Source of the DNA: a virus
Length of the DNA: 39,675 bases
IMG/VR virus record: IMGVR_UViG_3300036768_001035
Span: 1 to 39,675 of that record
Strand: one strand, 5' to 3'
Both the position numbers and the translations under genes were made by a program. Under the pieces are notes generated by a model. That model worked only from the letters and a program-made list of their open reading frames with translations, did not search any database and had not been told where the DNA came from. Shown in pieces: positions 17,501-26,166 of this stretch; within the stretch, counting starts at the first letter, position 1, and the number at the start of each line of letters is the position of its first letter.

Positions 17501-20500
17501 GAAGTTCAGAGAGGCAATATTTTCTGGTGTCAGGCCCGCAATTTGCGCCAGGCTCGCTGCGTCGCCCATGACATCGACACCGGCAGCTGCGCCACGCCCC
17601 AGGATGTCAGCGGTTTTCAGAATGCTTTCCGCGCCTTCTGGCTGTGCCCAGGCCCCTTCCCAGCCAATTTCGGCTGCGAGCGCCGCGATGCTCTCCCTTT
17701 GATCATCCTTGAGATACTTGTAGCGTTCCTGATTGCGCTTGAACAATTCGGTAATGTAATTCGAGCGCAGCAGCGGGTCGTTGTACAGATCAATCTGGTG
17801 CCGTACTTCGCGGCCATACTTGTCCAGGAATTTCCTGACGCGGTTGGGATACTCCTGGCTTGTCTGGTAAAGACCTTTGTCGATCATGTCGTTGATAGTA
17901 TCGCCATAGTCTTCGATCCAGACTCTTTGAGATGAATCGCCAGTAAAGCGCTCTTTGATCAATTGCCAAAGCCGGCCTGTTTGCGCCCCAAAATCGCGCT
18001 GCTTTGTAGCGTCGAGATACCTGGACACCGCCTCTAACGGCGCAGCGGTCTCATAAGAATGTATCTGTCCGACGAAACTGGCTCCTAACCCGGCTGCTGC
18101 ACCTATACCCACTGCAATTGGATTCCAGCCTGTGAGCAAGCCCAGAGCAGCGGCTCCCATCATACCTGTCTGGATTGTCGCCTGCCCTGTCGCCACGTTC
18201 TGCGTGCCAAGCCAGCCAGTCAGCATATCTTGAATGCCGCCGATAGAGTGCTCAGTCGCACGCCCAAGTGCGAGTTGCCGATTATGCTGCAAGATCATGG
18301 GATGTACCGCTTGCGAGTACATCTCCATGCCGACGCCGCTCATGCCACCATAGAAGTCCGTGCCGATCTGTGCACGAGCGATGCCCGCCTGGTACTGCAA
18401 ATACTCCTGACGCGCACCGAGCAGTGGGTCAATAAATTCTTGCTGGAAGCGCCGGATGTTGTATCCCTGGCTGATCATCTGGGCAGGCACAGCCAGTGTA
18501 CGGCCAAGTGCCATTGCCGCATCAAACTTGAGGCTGCCCTCCTCACCGTACCAGCCCTTCTCGATGGCTCTTCGCATGGCAGCTTGCCCAGCGCGGCCAT
18601 GCTGCAAGAATGGCTGGAACTTTTCCATCAGACTAGGCTGGTCAGCCTCTGGCTCGAAGAAGCCATCGACGTTCCTTGCTGTGCGAACGCGCTGGGCCAG
18701 GCTCTTGCCCTCAATGTCACGCCCGTAGAGAGCATTGCCGATTTGCCGCAGCCAGGCATTCCCGCCAGCTTCTTCGTAGGCAGCCAGGAATTTGGCATTG
18801 TTGGGATCCTCTGGGTTGGCGCGGGCTTCTCTGACGCGATCCCGGATTTGGTTGAATGCTTTCTCGCTGATTTCGATTTGCGCCGCTTGCTCTTTGGAAA
18901 GCTTGCCGCTCTGCTCGGTCAGCTTGCGCATTGTGTCGCGCAGAATGCTGAACGACTTGTTGAGGATGTCAACATTTGCGGCCAGGTCAGCGCCACCAAG
19001 ATCTTCGCGGCCCGGCTTGGGCGGCCTGCCAGCAGATTGGCCGCGAGAAGAGCGAGCGGTTCTGGGGATATCGGCCAACCCTTCTGCCAGGCGAGTACCT
19101 GTTTCGCCTGATAGCATCTCATTGACCTGACCGATTTCGGTTTGCGTCCAGTGTATTCCGCCAGTGCGCTCACCAGTAGCCGGATCCAGTGGACCGCCCA
19201 GAAAAGCGTTGACAATTTCATCAGTGACTGCGCTGGATGTACCGGCAGCCTGTTCACGCATGGCGCTCGCCAAACCGGTAAGAAATGTACGGCGGTCTTT
19301 GCTGATTTTGTCAAAAAGTTTGGCATCTTCCGATGTAAGCTCTTCACCGTGCTCCATCTTGGCAAGGATGCTTGCTAGTTTTTCGGGGGCAGACCGCAAG
19401 CGTTTCGCCGCACTGAAGATAGCAAGCTTGTCATGCGCAATACTAGCTGTCGGATCATCGGTGCCCAACTCTGGTTTGGTGGGCTTATCTACCGCTTTGG
19501 CGCGTGAAGTTCTGGGGATATCGGCCAACCCTTCTGCCAGGCGAGTACCTGTTTCGCCTGATAGCATCTCATTGACCTGACCGATTTCGGTTTGCGTCCA
19601 ATGTGTGCCACCCGTGCGCATGCCGGTAGTAGGGTCAAGTGGACCGCCCAGAAAAGCATTTACAATTTCCTCGATAACTGCATTGGATGTACCGGCGGCC
19701 TGATCGCGCATTGCTCCTGACAAACCAGCAAGGAATGTACGTCTATCTTTACTGATTTTGTCAAACAGCTTGGCATCCTCAGACGTGAGTTCTTCACCAC
19801 GTTCCATCTTGGCAAGTATTCCAGCCAGCTTTTCCGGCGCAGAGCGCAAACGCTTAGCTGCACTAAAGATCGCAATCTGATCATGCGCGATGCTGGCTGC
19901 GGGGTCATCGGCACCCAACTCTGGCTTAGCAGACTTACCAGTTGATTGGCCGCGAGATGTTCGGGGAACATTTGCCAGTGCTTTCGTCAGGCGAGTACCT
20001 ATTTCGCCTGACAGCATCTCGTCTACCTGACCGATCTCGGTTTCTTTCCAAAATGTTCCGCCTGTTCGCACGCCCGTCACTGGATCATGCGGGCCGCCCA
20101 TGTAAGTATTGGCAATTTCATCGGCAATCTCATTGGATATGCCTAATTCTTGCGCCTGTATGGCGCCCGACAAACTCATGCTAAACACGCGCAAGTCTTT
20201 GTCGATTTTGTCAAACTCCCTGGCATCTTCGGGTGTGAGTTGCTCGCCAAGCTCAAGCTTGGTGAGCATAGCGGTCAGCTTCTCTGGCGCAGACCGCAAG
20301 CGTTCAGCTGCGCCAATGATCACGTTCTTGTCGTGAGCAGTATATTCTTTTGCTCCCTTCATGATTTTGACCGGGATAGAGAAGTTGCGCTCTGTGACAC
20401 GAACGCCACCCCATTTCGCGATATTCACATCCCGCATCCCCGAAGACTTGTCCCAGAGCATGGATGATTGCCATCCAGGAGGCATCGGCGGCTGTCCTCC

Positions 20501-23500
20501 ACCTGGCAGCAAAGGAGGACGGCTGCCTCCCGGAGGTACAGGAGTGCGTCGCTCGGTTTTGCTGTCGGCAACATTGATCGAAACGCCTTCCTGCAATGCG
20601 GAACGGGCCACGCTTTGCTTGGTTGGCATTGGCAGAGGTTCTTCGGCTTCGGCACGCATTTCATCGACAACTGCCAGGTCCTCTGCTGTTGGCTCATACG
20701 GCCCATACTTTTCATCTATCTCACCGGCTTCAGCGAGATCGGCTTCTGCTTCAGCCAAGTCAATCCCCTTTGGCCGAGTGACTGTAGGCTGTGCGGCACC
20801 AGATGGTACTTGCACCTGCTGTGCTGGCGCGGGCGGCAGTTCGGGGGCTGGCGGCGTCACAGCTGCTGTAATCGGCGACAAGAGTTCGGGCGCGACGGGC
20901 GCAGCACTCGCGCGTGACTGAGCTTGCAGCGCTTCCCAGGCGGCCTTGCTGATAAACTTGCCAGTCTGGGGATGCTTGTACCGGGCCCGCTTTTTCGGCG
21001 TCGCTGGTTCAGGTGCAGCGGGAACGGGTTCCGGTGTGGTAGGTGCGGGCACGACTGGTTCGAGCGGCAACGTGGCAGGCGCCGGGGGTGGCGCGACGGG
21101 TTCGGAGATAGCAGGCGGAGGTTCCGTCGCCGCAGGTGCAGGCGCCGCGAGTTCGGCTGTTGGAATAGATGGCTGCGTTGGCAGCGCCTCGATCTCAGGC
21201 GCAATGGGCGTCACCGCCTGGGCTGCCTCAACAATTTCCGGTGGAGCCTGCGTCAGCAATTCTGGTTCCACAGGTTGAGCAGCAAGCATAGCTTCCTGCT
21301 CGCTCGCAGCGTTGTTGCGTGCACCTGGAAAGTCGCTCAGGCTAAGGCCAGACAGACCCAACCCCGACAACAGACGGTTAAATATACGGTTGGCTGTAGC
21401 GAAGCGCCCCGTCTCTGGGAATAAACGGCCACCCAAACCAACGAGCATCCTTGCCATGCGCGATGCAGGCTGTTTGTCTTTCGAGAGCAACGCCGTCACA
21501 TCCTGGATGCGTTGCCCCATTGGGGCCGCTTGCCGAAGGACATCATTGAGCGAGTTATTGGTGAACTGACTACCCTTTTGAACTGTCTTATGCGCTGCCA
21601 TCTGCAAAAGGCCTGCCGCTGGCGCATTACCCAGAGCATAGTACGAGTGCGACTGGCCCTCGACAGTGCCGCCAGCCATCTTATTCAGGTAGACTTGCAG
21701 GTCGCTGGCAATACTCCAGGTGTTTGCACCTTCAGCGCGCCCCGCTTCAATTTGCTGGCGCACATACGCACGTTCTTCGGGCCCCATGTTCGATGAGGAC
21801 AGGAAATCGGCAGCCAGTTCTGGCGACAGTTCGCTGGCATTGATCACGCCCTGGATCAGGTTGGTCGTGGCAATCGCAAAGCTATCAGACCGGTTTTTCT
21901 GGTTGCGGTTCATGCCAGTGAGAGACTGCCCCGGCCCGTAAAAGCCAGTGACCAGATTGGTACGGGAAACATTCATCAACTGGCGAACGCCCTCACTGAC
22001 TGGCTTCTTGTCAAGCGGGTTTTGGTAAGTGGCAGCCACAAACTTCGAGAGGGCTGAGTACGCCTGATCGTCGCCGTGCGCAATCATAGTGGCTTGCGCC
22101 ATACGCCACCAGTTGTAAGTTGCGCCAATGTCAATACCAGCCTGGAACAGACGGCCTGCATTGCCCGCGCTCATCTCTCGCCGGCTCAGAACAGCCGGTT
22201 TCTTGGTCAGATAGTTGACCGCCTTCTCACCGTAGTTCCATAGATCAACTAAGGTCCCAAGCTCGCCTGCCGGATGTTCAGCAGCAGCGCGCTCGATGGC
22301 CTCACTGCTCGTGGCTTCCAGCATAGTGCGCCCGGTAATGGCGCCTTTCTCATCATATTGGTAACTGCTGGTCGTGACCTGCGTGGCCCTGTCTGCATCG
22401 GTATCGCCACCGCCGGCCTGCGTGAGCGCCTCACTTTGGATAATACCGTTCCGGCGCACTCTCTTCTTGCTGCCCCGCAGCTGAAGGACACCCTCACTGT
22501 AAACATTCGTGACAGCACTATACTGTGTCTCCGGGGAGGAGCTTGGCAGGCGCACGGTCAAATGCGTCGCCATCGGCTTGCCTTCCCGACGAAGCCGGCG
22601 CAACTCCCTCACAATCCATCGACGGTTCTCCGGCGTATCAGCAGCCCCCTGCTCGACAGCCCGCGCCATCTCCATATCCACTATTGTCTGGAAGTGCATA
22701 AACTGCTCGTTCGCAGCAACACCTTCCTCGGTGGTGTAGGTATAGTTACGGGCAGAACTCGATGACACGCCCAACAGATTGTGCCTGAATCCAGGAGTAC
22801 TTGCGAGCTCATACTGCTTACCAACGAGCCCAGCAGCCTGTTCTTCTGCGTCTGAGTAATCGAGCGACTGAGCGCGACTGTTCAGGATCTGGTCAGCCAG
22901 GTTGACATATCCGCGTATCAGTGGCGATGCTTCGTCGCCCTCCTCATTGGTCGCTGTGAAATGGCCCATCGCATTCGGTGAAGCAAATAGTCTGCCGCCC
23001 ATCGAGAGCATGGTATCGCCGAAGGTCTCTTGCAGCGCTGCCATACGCGCCTGCTGCATCTCGGCCTGCGTCGGCTTTTCTCCGCTTTCGCCAATCAGTC
23101 TGTTGTATGCTTGCAGGTACTGCTGAGCCTGTTCTTCGCTTGCCTGTTCCAGCGTGGCGACATTCAGGCCCTCTGCTGAGCCGATGCCCGCACCGACCAG
23201 TGCGGCACGAGCAACTTGCAAATAAGCTGCATGTCTTTTCGCGCCAACTGTCATGAGGAAGGAGGTATCCCCTTGAATATTGGCAGCCCAACCCGTCAGC
23301 ATCTCGAAGTTCAGATTGGCAGTATCCCGGGACTGTTCGACGCGCGGGTTGGTCAGGCGCTTGTCGCGTACAAAGGCCACGTTGGTGATAATTGCATAGC
23401 GCCCGTCAGACAGTTCGCGTGGCGCAGCAGCCAGCACGCTTGGCAGCTTTTCGGGTGAAATACCATAGGCCTGGCGGAAAGCCGCCAGACGTTCACGATC

Positions 23501-25825
23501 TTCCTTGATCAGCGTATGTAGTTCGGAAGCCGTAACGACCCGGTTGACCTGTGCGACGTCGATGTTTTCGCGCACGAACTGACGATATGCATCCAGTAGG
23601 AACGGGCTTAGCTGTTCATCATAGCGGTCATGCGCATGTGGGTCGAAATCAACATACTGGCCGAGCTCTCGAAATTTCGCCAGATGTTCATCAATGGCTT
23701 TGTTGTACTCATCAGGCGACATCGCGCCGAAATGTGCTGCCGCATCCTGCAAGACGTCGCCGGAAAACTGCTCAATGAGGTCGGCATCGCGCATCCGCTC
23801 ATCCAGACCTCGGAAATCCGACACAACCGCATGGCTCTTGCGGCCTGACTTGAGCGAAATGGCATTGCCAGAACGAATAACGTCCTCAAAAATAATTTCA
23901 TCGCCTTCTTGCCGCCAGCTACCATATGTATGCTCGTCCCAGTTGCCGCCAATATCAACCGGTACACCATTAATATCAATCGTTTGCCCACGACGGCGCA
24001 TCACCTCCCGGCCTGCATCCAGGGCGGCCCTGGTTTCGTCCGACAGAACAACTTGGCCTTCGGCGTTCGGGGCAATTTTCACTCGATAGGTCGTGCGCTC
24101 CCAGGGCGTCCAGCCACCAACGGTCTCCTCATTGAGCAGCGACTGGCCGCTGCCCAACCCCATACCGCCAAAGACCGTGACCGTGTCGAGCGCATAGCCA
24201 GTGCGTGTCAGGCCGGAACGGTTTGTTTTGATGGGATCTTCGTGCCATTTACTCCCAATCACACCAGGCCGCGGTCCCCATCCAACCATTTCCTGCACAT
24301 CGCCTAGCTGGGCACGTTTGGCAGCCTTGAGCGGATCACTTTCGCCCGTCAGCAGGTCACCGCTCCTGGTTATCGCCCAACCGGGAATATCGCCCATCGA
24401 TGGCGTGTAAATCAGGTGCGATGAGTTCGGCCCACGAATTGTGAAGTCTTTGCCATAATATTGCTCGGGCGAGGCGATATGTGTGTATCCCTGCTCGCGC
24501 AGCGAGCGGTGGTACTCCTGGTCGCTGTCCCGTATGTCGAGCGGTTGGTCGCCTGTGTAATTGGGATCAACTTTCACTCTCGCATCAGCGCCAAAGTAGG
24601 AAGCAATGCGTGCCCGCAGGCCGACGCCTTGCATCCCAATCATTTCCGGGTTCTGCCGGACACCGCGCGGGACTTCTTCGTCGTGCTCTGATGAGAGAGT
24701 GGGCATGCGCTGCATCGGGTCGCGGTTGCCTGCGATGACACGTGCAAAAGCATCACGCTGCGCTTCCAGCGAGGCCGGATCAATAATGCGCTCTCCAAGC
24801 CGATGCACGACATCAATCTGCTGGTCGTCAATGCGACCACGCCCAACTGTTCCGGGCTTCAGCCCTGGATCGACACTGATCAGCCGCGTCCAGTTTTGCG
24901 ATTCGTCGTGGGGGTGTTGGTATGTAAGTTCAATGTAGCGCTCATTGCCAATATCAACCCAGCGACGCTTGTAATATTTTTCGTCGTCTCCCAGAACAGG
25001 TGCAATGACCTGCTTCGCATAATTTGCCAGAGCCTGTCGCCGTTCCAGGCGCATGGCTGTTTCACGTTCGGCGAAAGCCGGATTTTCGCTGATGGCATCG
25101 AGGCGCCGCCGCATCGAGGTCCGGCCCGCTTCAGATTCCAGATCATAGCGCCTGATGTCCTCTGGCAACATATAGCCGAACTTGACGGCGGATTCGGCGA
25201 GTGAGCGTAAGCCCTCCGTAGTACGTAGTGGGTTTGGCCGTGCTTGCGGCTTCGATTGGGCGCGTAGTTGCCGCAACCATTCATCGAAAGAAGGAAAGCC
25301 AGGCGCATTTTCGACAGGTTGGGGCGTGCGCGACTGCCAGTCATTAATATTCGTGCCGCCAAAATCCTTGGCTGGCATGTGCGCCGGGCCAGGAAACATT
25401 CGCTGGCTTGGAGTGAGCAGGTCATCCAGGCCCCTGCTGGCTCGCTTGATGCCCGCCAATATCTCATCGTCAGTCAGATGGTCAACATTGATATCATCGA
25501 CCAATTTGCCTATCCGCGTGTTGTAGAGAGTGCCTTCTATCGGGTCGCGAATGAGGATAGTGCCTTCTGGGTATAGCGGGCTCTCGGCGATGATAACGTT
25601 TTCTAGCAAGCTCCGGCTGTAGACAATGTCTAGCGGAAGCTGCGTCAGCAGTTTGTATTCTAGCGATTGGGGGTCTGGCGGAATTATCGGCTCGGTCTGG
25701 GAAGCACCCGTCCCACTGCCAATCGCGCCCATCTCAGACGCAGTGGCATTGGCATTGCCTTGCAATGCTTCCCACTCTGCTTTGCTGATAAATCTACCAG
25801 TCTTGGGGTGTCTGTACCGTGCCAT
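14597..25825 (-). CDS. Tape-measure protein with N-terminal two-barrel RNA polymerase-like region
   Basis: 3742 residues from ATG 25825 (AAGGA eight bases ahead; a TTG at 25852 is less likely). Residues about 1-30 carry RYRHPKTGRFISK. Residues about 540-700 resemble the beta-subunit barrel of RNA polymerase: GLGSGQSLLNEETV, RRGQTIDINGVPVDIGG, then LKSGRKSHAVVSD with K659 and K663 in the place of the catalytic lysines. At 1141-1145, GGGDTDADRA fits the DxDxD metal-binding loop of the beta-prime barrel, preceded by VRLPSSS as in GRxP. A Pro/Ala linker (about 1515-1610) leads to a second RYKHPQTGKFISK copy at 1615 and the tape-measure proper. That part has three 150-residue repeats (about 1826-2275), a hydrophobic segment near 2556-2587 and a long coiled coil (about 3315-3540). 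A tape-measure/RNA polymerase fusion is known in Thermus phage P23-45. Tape-measure role is confident; polymerase is probable. Confidence 0.8.
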   Translation of the reverse strand: MARYRHPKTGRFISKAEWEALQGNANATASEMGAIGSGTGASQTEPIIPPDPQSLEYKLLTQLPLDIVYSRSLLENVIIAESPLYPEGTILIRDPIEGTLYNTRIGKLVDDINVDHLTDDEILAGIKRASRGLDDLLTPSQRMFPGPAHMPAKDFGGTNINDWQSRTPQPVENAPGFPSFDEWLRQLRAQSKPQARPNPLRTTEGLRSLAESAVKFGYMLPEDIRRYDLESEAGRTSMRRRLDAISENPAFAERETAMRLERRQALANYAKQVIAPVLGDDEKYYKRRWVDIGNERYIELTYQHPHDESQNWTRLISVDPGLKPGTVGRGRIDDQQIDVVHRLGERIIDPASLEAQRDAFARVIAGNRDPMQRMPTLSSEHDEEVPRGVRQNPEMIGMQGVGLRARIASYFGADARVKVDPNYTGDQPLDIRDSDQEYHRSLREQGYTHIASPEQYYGKDFTIRGPNSSHLIYTPSMGDIPGWAITRSGDLLTGESDPLKAAKRAQLGDVQEMVGWGPRPGVIGSKWHEDPIKTNRSGLTRTGYALDTVTVFGGMGLGSGQSLLNEETVGGWTPWERTTYRVKIAPNAEGQVVLSDETRAALDAGREVMRRRGQTIDINGVPVDIGGNWDEHTYGSWRQEGDEIIFEDVIRSGNAISLKSGRKSHAVVSDFRGLDERMRDADLIEQFSGDVLQDAAAHFGAMSPDEYNKAIDEHLAKFRELGQYVDFDPHAHDRYDEQLSPFLLDAYRQFVRENIDVAQVNRVVTASELHTLIKEDRERLAAFRQAYGISPEKLPSVLAAAPRELSDGRYAIITNVAFVRDKRLTNPRVEQSRDTANLNFEMLTGWAANIQGDTSFLMTVGAKRHAAYLQVARAALVGAGIGSAEGLNVATLEQASEEQAQQYLQAYNRLIGESGEKPTQAEMQQARMAALQETFGDTMLSMGGRLFASPNAMGHFTATNEEGDEASPLIRGYVNLADQILNSRAQSLDYSDAEEQAAGLVGKQYELASTPGFRHNLLGVSSSSARNYTYTTEEGVAANEQFMHFQTIVDMEMARAVEQGAADTPENRRWIVRELRRLRREGKPMATHLTVRLPSSSPETQYSAVTNVYSEGVLQLRGSKKRVRRNGIIQSEALTQAGGGDTDADRATQVTTSSYQYDEKGAITGRTMLEATSSEAIERAAAEHPAGELGTLVDLWNYGEKAVNYLTKKPAVLSRREMSAGNAGRLFQAGIDIGATYNWWRMAQATMIAHGDDQAYSALSKFVAATYQNPLDKKPVSEGVRQLMNVSRTNLVTGFYGPGQSLTGMNRNQKNRSDSFAIATTNLIQGVINASELSPELAADFLSSSNMGPEERAYVRQQIEAGRAEGANTWSIASDLQVYLNKMAGGTVEGQSHSYYALGNAPAAGLLQMAAHKTVQKGSQFTNNSLNDVLRQAAPMGQRIQDVTALLSKDKQPASRMARMLVGLGGRLFPETGRFATANRIFNRLLSGLGLSGLSLSDFPGARNNAASEQEAMLAAQPVEPELLTQAPPEIVEAAQAVTPIAPEIEALPTQPSIPTAELAAPAPAATEPPPAISEPVAPPPAPATLPLEPVVPAPTTPEPVPAAPEPATPKKRARYKHPQTGKFISKAAWEALQAQSRASAAPVAPELLSPITAAVTPPAPELPPAPAQQVQVPSGAAQPTVTRPKGIDLAEAEADLAEAGEIDEKYGPYEPTAEDLAVVDEMRAEAEEPLPMPTKQSVARSALQEGVSINVADSKTERRTPVPPGGSRPPLLPGGGQPPMPPGWQSSMLWDKSSGMRDVNIAKWGGVRVTERNFSIPVKIMKGAKEYTAHDKNVIIGAAERLRSAPEKLTAMLTKLELGEQLTPEDAREFDKIDKDLRVFSMSLSGAIQAQELGISNEIADEIANTYMGGPHDPVTGVRTGGTFWKETEIGQVDEMLSGEIGTRLTKALANVPRTSRGQSTGKSAKPELGADDPAASIAHDQIAIFSAAKRLRSAPEKLAGILAKMERGEELTSEDAKLFDKISKDRRTFLAGLSGAMRDQAAGTSNAVIEEIVNAFLGGPLDPTTGMRTGGTHWTQTEIGQVNEMLSGETGTRLAEGLADIPRTSRAKAVDKPTKPELGTDDPTASIAHDKLAIFSAAKRLRSAPEKLASILAKMEHGEELTSEDAKLFDKISKDRRTFLTGLASAMREQAAGTSSAVTDEIVNAFLGGPLDPATGERTGGIHWTQTEIGQVNEMLSGETGTRLAEGLADIPRTARSSRGQSAGRPPKPGREDLGGADLAANVDILNKSFSILRDTMRKLTEQSGKLSKEQAAQIEISEKAFNQIRDRVREARANPEDPNNAKFLAAYEEAGGNAWLRQIGNALYGRDIEGKSLAQRVRTARNVDGFFEPEADQPSLMEKFQPFLQHGRAGQAAMRRAIEKGWYGEEGSLKFDAAMALGRTLAVPAQMISQGYNIRRFQQEFIDPLLGARQEYLQYQAGIARAQIGTDFYGGMSGVGMEMYSQAVHPMILQHNRQLALGRATEHSIGGIQDMLTGWLGTQNVATGQATIQTGMMGAAALGLLTGWNPIAVGIGAAAGLGASFVGQIHSYETAAPLEAVSRYLDATKQRDFGAQTGRLWQLIKERFTGDSSQRVWIEDYGDTINDMIDKGLYQTSQEYPNRVRKFLDKYGREVRHQIDLYNDPLLRSNYITELFKRNQERYKYLKDDQRESIAALAAEIGWEGAWAQPEGAESILKTADILGRGAAAGVDVMGDAASLAQIAGLTPENIASLNFQQQLFKIGEWYGDQQRGVYYQRVIPGIMKQIGQVVEAQRAAGQTPTYSVDDVRRIADQKADIDNNPNLTPAQKAEAKRQIDAQFGIDMTQAGYAGSSLIFSDQGAGGYKAYLEALNKSGKVNELLAGQQNAGTVAGLANAMIIGYDVTTQQASSLATLFQKVSPFASSAQKSAAFQWMSEFGQKWDTETVDEAAISNYIKQATRGVNPMNMVEALAVAGNVRVGSPEWRALQTQQQALFDKSGEDLPTYRAMEQDARVMAQYNQMARLGGLKTRTLESFEGAGPQNQQLVLNAEQAVINVKAITGLSAETGAYMELQRRAQTAKTDEQIFEANRQIVQYGQAMNYLESKAAYNTTAQLSDYRSMLERAATSMSGPQFQALMARIGGDPIALSQYVANQGMTAQNQYLYSVQTGRYGGTKGMEAGYDEEIQAPKRQAYMQIDTKFGGIGAKYAQLAGMDYSKISGMNMVETQAQIATIQFDLEQYQYQMQTQQLARRRAFMTGEGLAAQAGAIRAAGGGQYVADAIASGGEWALQDAQRRLSWRQQDYQYEMQGRELGISQARFALQGQQFNEQFGLRQRQLAMQTAWQEQEMTISQAHARRHAEWQMQDLQYSRARSEISFGWQMEDFDRNIRYARGRERVDLMRERERAVISHAMEAGQNDREQARAREQRTWQEESFARERAHFAQTKQWQQESLNMERQHFEQHRALEAQSMQLQRQKYEQERQFIMQNRELEMKSRALSRAEALVDLKQHEEMMKRSHDAQVQIAALNQHLTDMSRAANEANKYTQYQARTGELLPKVVQAMREYNNALHEAVNHLRQGVAAARQVTQAENAAAIAISRHELALSRSSATPARSPAAARTYSLGGEVLPSFGAGGYTGTGHRYEPAGVVEAGEYVVPQDGALVVRGSDKETVTVLREAVTWLKKIAEAGRGNLTQHIYTNDVRSATKTGLDIYDKAFARKGVN
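19001..20350 (-). repeat. Three tandem 450-bp repeats inside the tape-measure gene
   Basis: The DNA words for RLRSAPEKL (ggcgc/ggggc anchors at 20286, 19836, 19386) and for GLADIPRT (19960, 19510, 19060) recur at exactly 450-bp spacing, so each unit is 150 residues. Protein units share RLRSAPEKL, EDAxxFDKIxKDxRxF, GGP.DPxTGxRTGG, TEIGQVxEMLSGExGTRL. Units 2 and 3 (the two at lower coordinates) are nearly identical over long stretches, and the first is more divergent. The 450-bp, in-frame period points to duplication that lengthened the tail. Confidence 0.9.
20965..21300 (-). other. Pro/Ala-rich linker coding segment between the RNA polymerase-like and tape-measure parts
   Basis: This stretch encodes about 110 residues dominated by Pro, Ala, Glu and Thr (LLTQAPPEIVEAAQ, PAPAATEPPPAISEP, TPEPVPAAPEPATPKK) with no predicted structure. 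It ends at a second copy of the RYKHPQTGKFISKAAWEALQ motif found at the N-terminus. Such a low-complexity hinge, followed by a repeat of the start motif, marks the border between two protein modules. Confidence 0.65.
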
Positions 25826-26162
25826 CTTCGTCATCCTTGGCGAGGACGGCAAGCTCGTCGGCCTGCCGTTTTGCCTTGAACCGTTTTTCGGCTGTGATGC
25901 ACGCTTCGAGGGCCAGAATCAGGAGGTGCGGCTGGTCCAGGTAGCCGCCTTCGCAGGGGAAGGGTATCGGGCCATTTTCGCCGCCAAAAAGCCGGAGCTT
26001 CCTGAGAAGAAGGTAGGGCGCCGGGATTTCTGGCGCCTCATCGACATCCATCAGGAGTAGTTTCGCTGTGTCCTGCTTCGCAGTGGCCTCTGCCCTCTCG
26101 ACCTGGTACGAGAGATAGCGGATTACAGCGTCCTCAAGCTCACGGATGGCGGCGTCTATTCC
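25794..26162 (-). CDS. Tail assembly chaperone, frameshift extension (GT-type, -1 frame)
   Basis: This frame has no own ribosome site (its first ATG at 26051 follows CTACTCCTG) but is open from just before the G-gene stop. Continuing the upstream G frame in -1 gives a 266-residue fusion: 144 residues of G plus about 122 residues starting GIDAAIRELEDAVIRYL and ending DGTVQTPQDW. The added part is helical (VERAEATAKQDTAKLLLMDVDE, LLILALEACITAEKRFKAKRQADEL). In siphoviruses the gene pair before the tape measure makes G and GT chaperones by -1 frameshifting, and the fusion recruits tail tube protein onto the tape measure. The 3' end overlaps the tape-measure start by 32 bases. The slip site is inferred; see 26156-26166. 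Confidence 0.65.
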   Translation of the reverse strand, partial: GIDAAIRELEDAVIRYLSYQVERAEATAKQDTAKLLLMDVDEAPEIPAPYLLLRKLRLFGGENGPIPFPCEGGYLDQPHLLILALEACITAEKRFKAKRQADELAVLAKDDEDGTVQTPQDW

Positions 26163-26166
26163 CCCG
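26156..26166 (-). promoter_or_regulatory. Probable -1 frameshift site of the tail chaperone
   Basis: The minus-strand codons before the stop are GCG GGG GAA TAG. The run of five G (26161-26165) lets the P-site tRNA re-pair after slipping back one base. Upstream in the -1 frame a TGA lies about 45 bases earlier, so the shift must occur in this short stretch. The heptamer is not a perfect X-XXY-YYZ, which lowers certainty about the exact base. Confidence 0.5.

Noticed and set aside
25826-25852. Upstream TTG start for the tape measure
   Set aside because: ATG 25825 has AAGGA at correct spacing and begins with the motif that recurs internally; the TTG has no ribosome site.
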